A stretch of DNA of 6,250 bases from CAZXMB01 sp964641715 (lineage in GTDB: Bacteria > Desulfobacterota > BSN033 > UBA1163). The position numbers were made by a program, and so were the translations under genes. Below the pieces are notes generated by a model that made no database searches, had not been told where the DNA came from, and was given only the letters and a program-made list of their open reading frames with translations. The first letter of the stretch is position 1. Every line of letters begins with the position of its first letter. Of the stretch, positions 4,809-6,250 are shown piece by piece. The DNA lies in contig CAZXMB010000174.1 in the NCBI GenBank assembly GCA_964641715.1, forward strand, positions 1-6,250. The letters run 5' to 3'.

Positions 4809-6245
4809 ATGGCTGTTAAAACCTTCGAACAATATTTGGCAAGTTTGAGGAGGCTGAAGCCAACGGCCTATATGTTCGGCGAGAAGATAGAAAATGTGGT
4901 GGATAATCCCCGTATCCGTGCAGGGATCAATGCCACGGGTGCAACGTATGAACTGGCCAACCATCCGAACTATAAAGAGATGACCACCACCGTTTCTCCT
5001 TTTACGGGGGAGCCGATCAATCGATTCACTCTGCCGCCGCAATCGATCGAAGATCTGGTCATGCGGGTCAAGATCAATCGTACCCTGGGAGGTTATGTGG
5101 GGACATGCCACCAGCGTTGCACGGGGCTGGACTGCCTCTGCACCCTTTCGATTGTGACCTATGATATCGACAAGAAATATGGGACTCATTATTACGATCG
5201 TTTTATGGAGTTCCTGAAGTATGTGCAGAAGAACGATCTGACGGCAAATGCCAGCGTGACTGATGTCAAAGGAGATCGCAATCTGGGGCCTCACGAACAG
5301 CCGGATAGGGATATGTACCTCCGTGTGGTTGATCAGACCAAAGAGGGGATCATCGTGAGAGGGGCCAAGGTTCACCAGACAGGATCGCTCAGTTGCCATG
5401 AGATCATTGTGCTTCCGACTCGGGCGATGGGAAAAGGAGATGAGGATTATGCCTTGGCCTTTGCCATTCCATCGGACACCAGGAATCTCATTCACGTTGT
5501 CGGAAGAAATTCGATGGATACCCGGGAGATCGAAGGGGTGGATTGCGGAAATATCCGGTACAGTAAATATTGTCCCACTCTTATTTTTAATGACGTCCTG
5601 GTCCCCTGGGACCGGGTTTTCATGTTCAGGGAAGTTGAATTCGCCGGGGAGATGGTGAGCCGTTTTTCTGCTTTTCACCGTCAATCCCACGGGGGCTGCA
5701 AATCGGGAAAGATCGATGCCATGACCGGGGCCGCCCTGATGATGATGGAGTATAATGGGACAACAAAAGTGAGCCACCACAAGGAGAAGATCATCAACAT
5801 GATCCACATGGCAGAGACCCTGTATGGTTGCAGCCTCGCGGCCTCCTACGAGGGTAAAAAAGAGCCTTCAGGGACCTATTTCATTGATCCGGTCCTGGCC
5901 AATGCCTCGAAGATTCATGAAGGGAAGGAGATGGCTGAGGCGACCCGGCTCATGATTGATATTGCGGGTGGGTTTGTGGCAGACCTTCCCTCGGATAGGG
6001 ATTTTGAGAATCCCGAGATCGGGGAATTGCTCAAGAAATATCTAAAGGGAGCGACCGGAGTTCCAGTGGAAAAGAGGATCAAGATGTTGCGACTGGTTGA
6101 GAAGATGGCGATGGAGAGTGCGGATACGATTTCCGATATCCATGGAGGGGGTTCTCCCGCCGCTCACCGTCTCACGATCTACAGAGAATCGGACATCACC
6201 CATAAAAAGAATTGCGCCATACGCCTGGCAGGGATTGAGGATTAG
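4809..6245 (+). CDS. 4-hydroxybutyryl-CoA dehydratase/vinylacetyl-CoA isomerase family flavoprotein with altered active site
   Basis: This 478-residue protein belongs to the HpaB/AbfD family, whose fold resembles acyl-CoA dehydrogenase and binds FAD. AbfD converts 4-hydroxybutyryl-CoA to crotonyl-CoA through a ketyl radical, using FAD and an unusual [4Fe-4S] cluster with three Cys and one His ligand. All four ligands are here with family spacing: C100-HQR-C104, then H290 and C297 in HRQSHGGCK. This sets it apart from HpaB monooxygenases, which lack the cluster. Q102, T191 (HQTGS) and K298 are also kept. From my memory of the C. aminobutyricum protein, E257 aligns with C255, Y296 with H294 and E455 with S442 (next to D443), which argues for another substrate or reaction. 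Length is near normal (AbfD about 490). GGAGGGGAGG precedes the ATG. The 84-bp repeat-bearing gap leaves co-transcription likely but unproven. Family assignment is firm; substrate unknown. Confidence 0.88.
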   Translation: MAVKTFEQYLASLRRLKPTAYMFGEKIENVVDNPRIRAGINATGATYELANHPNYKEMTTTVSPFTGEPINRFTLPPQSIEDLVMRVKINRTLGGYVGTCHQRCTGLDCLCTLSIVTYDIDKKYGTHYYDRFMEFLKYVQKNDLTANASVTDVKGDRNLGPHEQPDRDMYLRVVDQTKEGIIVRGAKVHQTGSLSCHEIIVLPTRAMGKGDEDYALAFAIPSDTRNLIHVVGRNSMDTREIEGVDCGNIRYSKYCPTLIFNDVLVPWDRVFMFREVEFAGEMVSRFSAFHRQSHGGCKSGKIDAMTGAALMMMEYNGTTKVSHHKEKIINMIHMAETLYGCSLAASYEGKKEPSGTYFIDPVLANASKIHEGKEMAEATRLMIDIAGGFVADLPSDRDFENPEIGELLKKYLKGATGVPVEKRIKMLRLVEKMAMESADTISDIHGGGSPAAHRLTIYRESDITHKKNCAIRLAGIED

Positions 6246-6250
6246 GAAGA

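Noticed and set aside
4503..5807. Long antisense open frame of 434 codons opposite the gamma subunit and dehydratase genes
   Set aside because: It lies opposite two genes with clear family motifs, runs through the intergenic repeat (IADFRLKN false peptide), and is rich in His, Ile and Arg with no recognisable domain. It is a codon-bias shadow.
4809..6245. Assignment of the last gene as 4-hydroxyphenylacetate 3-monooxygenase (HpaB)
   Set aside because: The Cys-x3-Cys and His-x6-Cys iron-sulfur ligands are present. They are hallmarks of the dehydratase branch and missing from the oxygen-dependent monooxygenases.

Overview
The window is about half G+C and every gene reads on the + strand. It looks like a catabolic operon from a strict anaerobe. 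Two enzyme systems here are normally oxygen-sensitive: a four-subunit 2-oxoacid:ferredoxin oxidoreductase and a [4Fe-4S]/FAD protein of the 4-hydroxybutyryl-CoA dehydratase family. Gene style and the two intergenic repeats remind me of Desulfobacterota (the former sulfate-reducing or syntrophic Deltaproteobacteria). That placement is an impression, not something the sequence proves.

Layout. Positions 1-93 hold a promoter-like TTGACA/TATACA pair with a perfect 14-bp palindrome over the -10 region. Next come a GntR/FCD regulator (94-750) and, almost overlapping it, a D-2-hydroxyacid dehydrogenase (756-1730). A 182-bp gap follows, filled with a degenerate low-complexity repeat. Then come a 2x[4Fe-4S] ferredoxin (1913-2152, TTG start), the alpha subunit (2149-3303), the beta subunit (3300-4163) and the gamma subunit (4191-4724) of the oxidoreductase. 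The first three are joined by 4-base ATGA overlaps. An 84-bp gap with a second AT-rich dispersed-type repeat precedes the 478-residue dehydratase-family gene (4809-6245), which ends just before the window edge.

How the genes may work together (inference). The dehydrogenase would interconvert a 2-hydroxyacid and a 2-oxoacid. The oxidoreductase would decarboxylate the 2-oxoacid to an acyl-CoA and reduce ferredoxin. The dehydratase-like flavoprotein would act on a CoA thioester at an unactivated carbon. The regulator probably senses a carboxylic acid substrate or intermediate and may control its own promoter.

The point most worth attention is the last gene. It keeps all four iron-sulfur ligands of 4-hydroxybutyryl-CoA dehydratase (C100, C104, H290, C297). 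As I align it from memory to the Clostridium aminobutyricum enzyme, three active-site positions differ: E257 becomes Cys, Y296 becomes His and E455 becomes Ser. It may therefore be a radical dehydratase or isomerase with a different substrate, fed by the neighbouring oxidoreductase.
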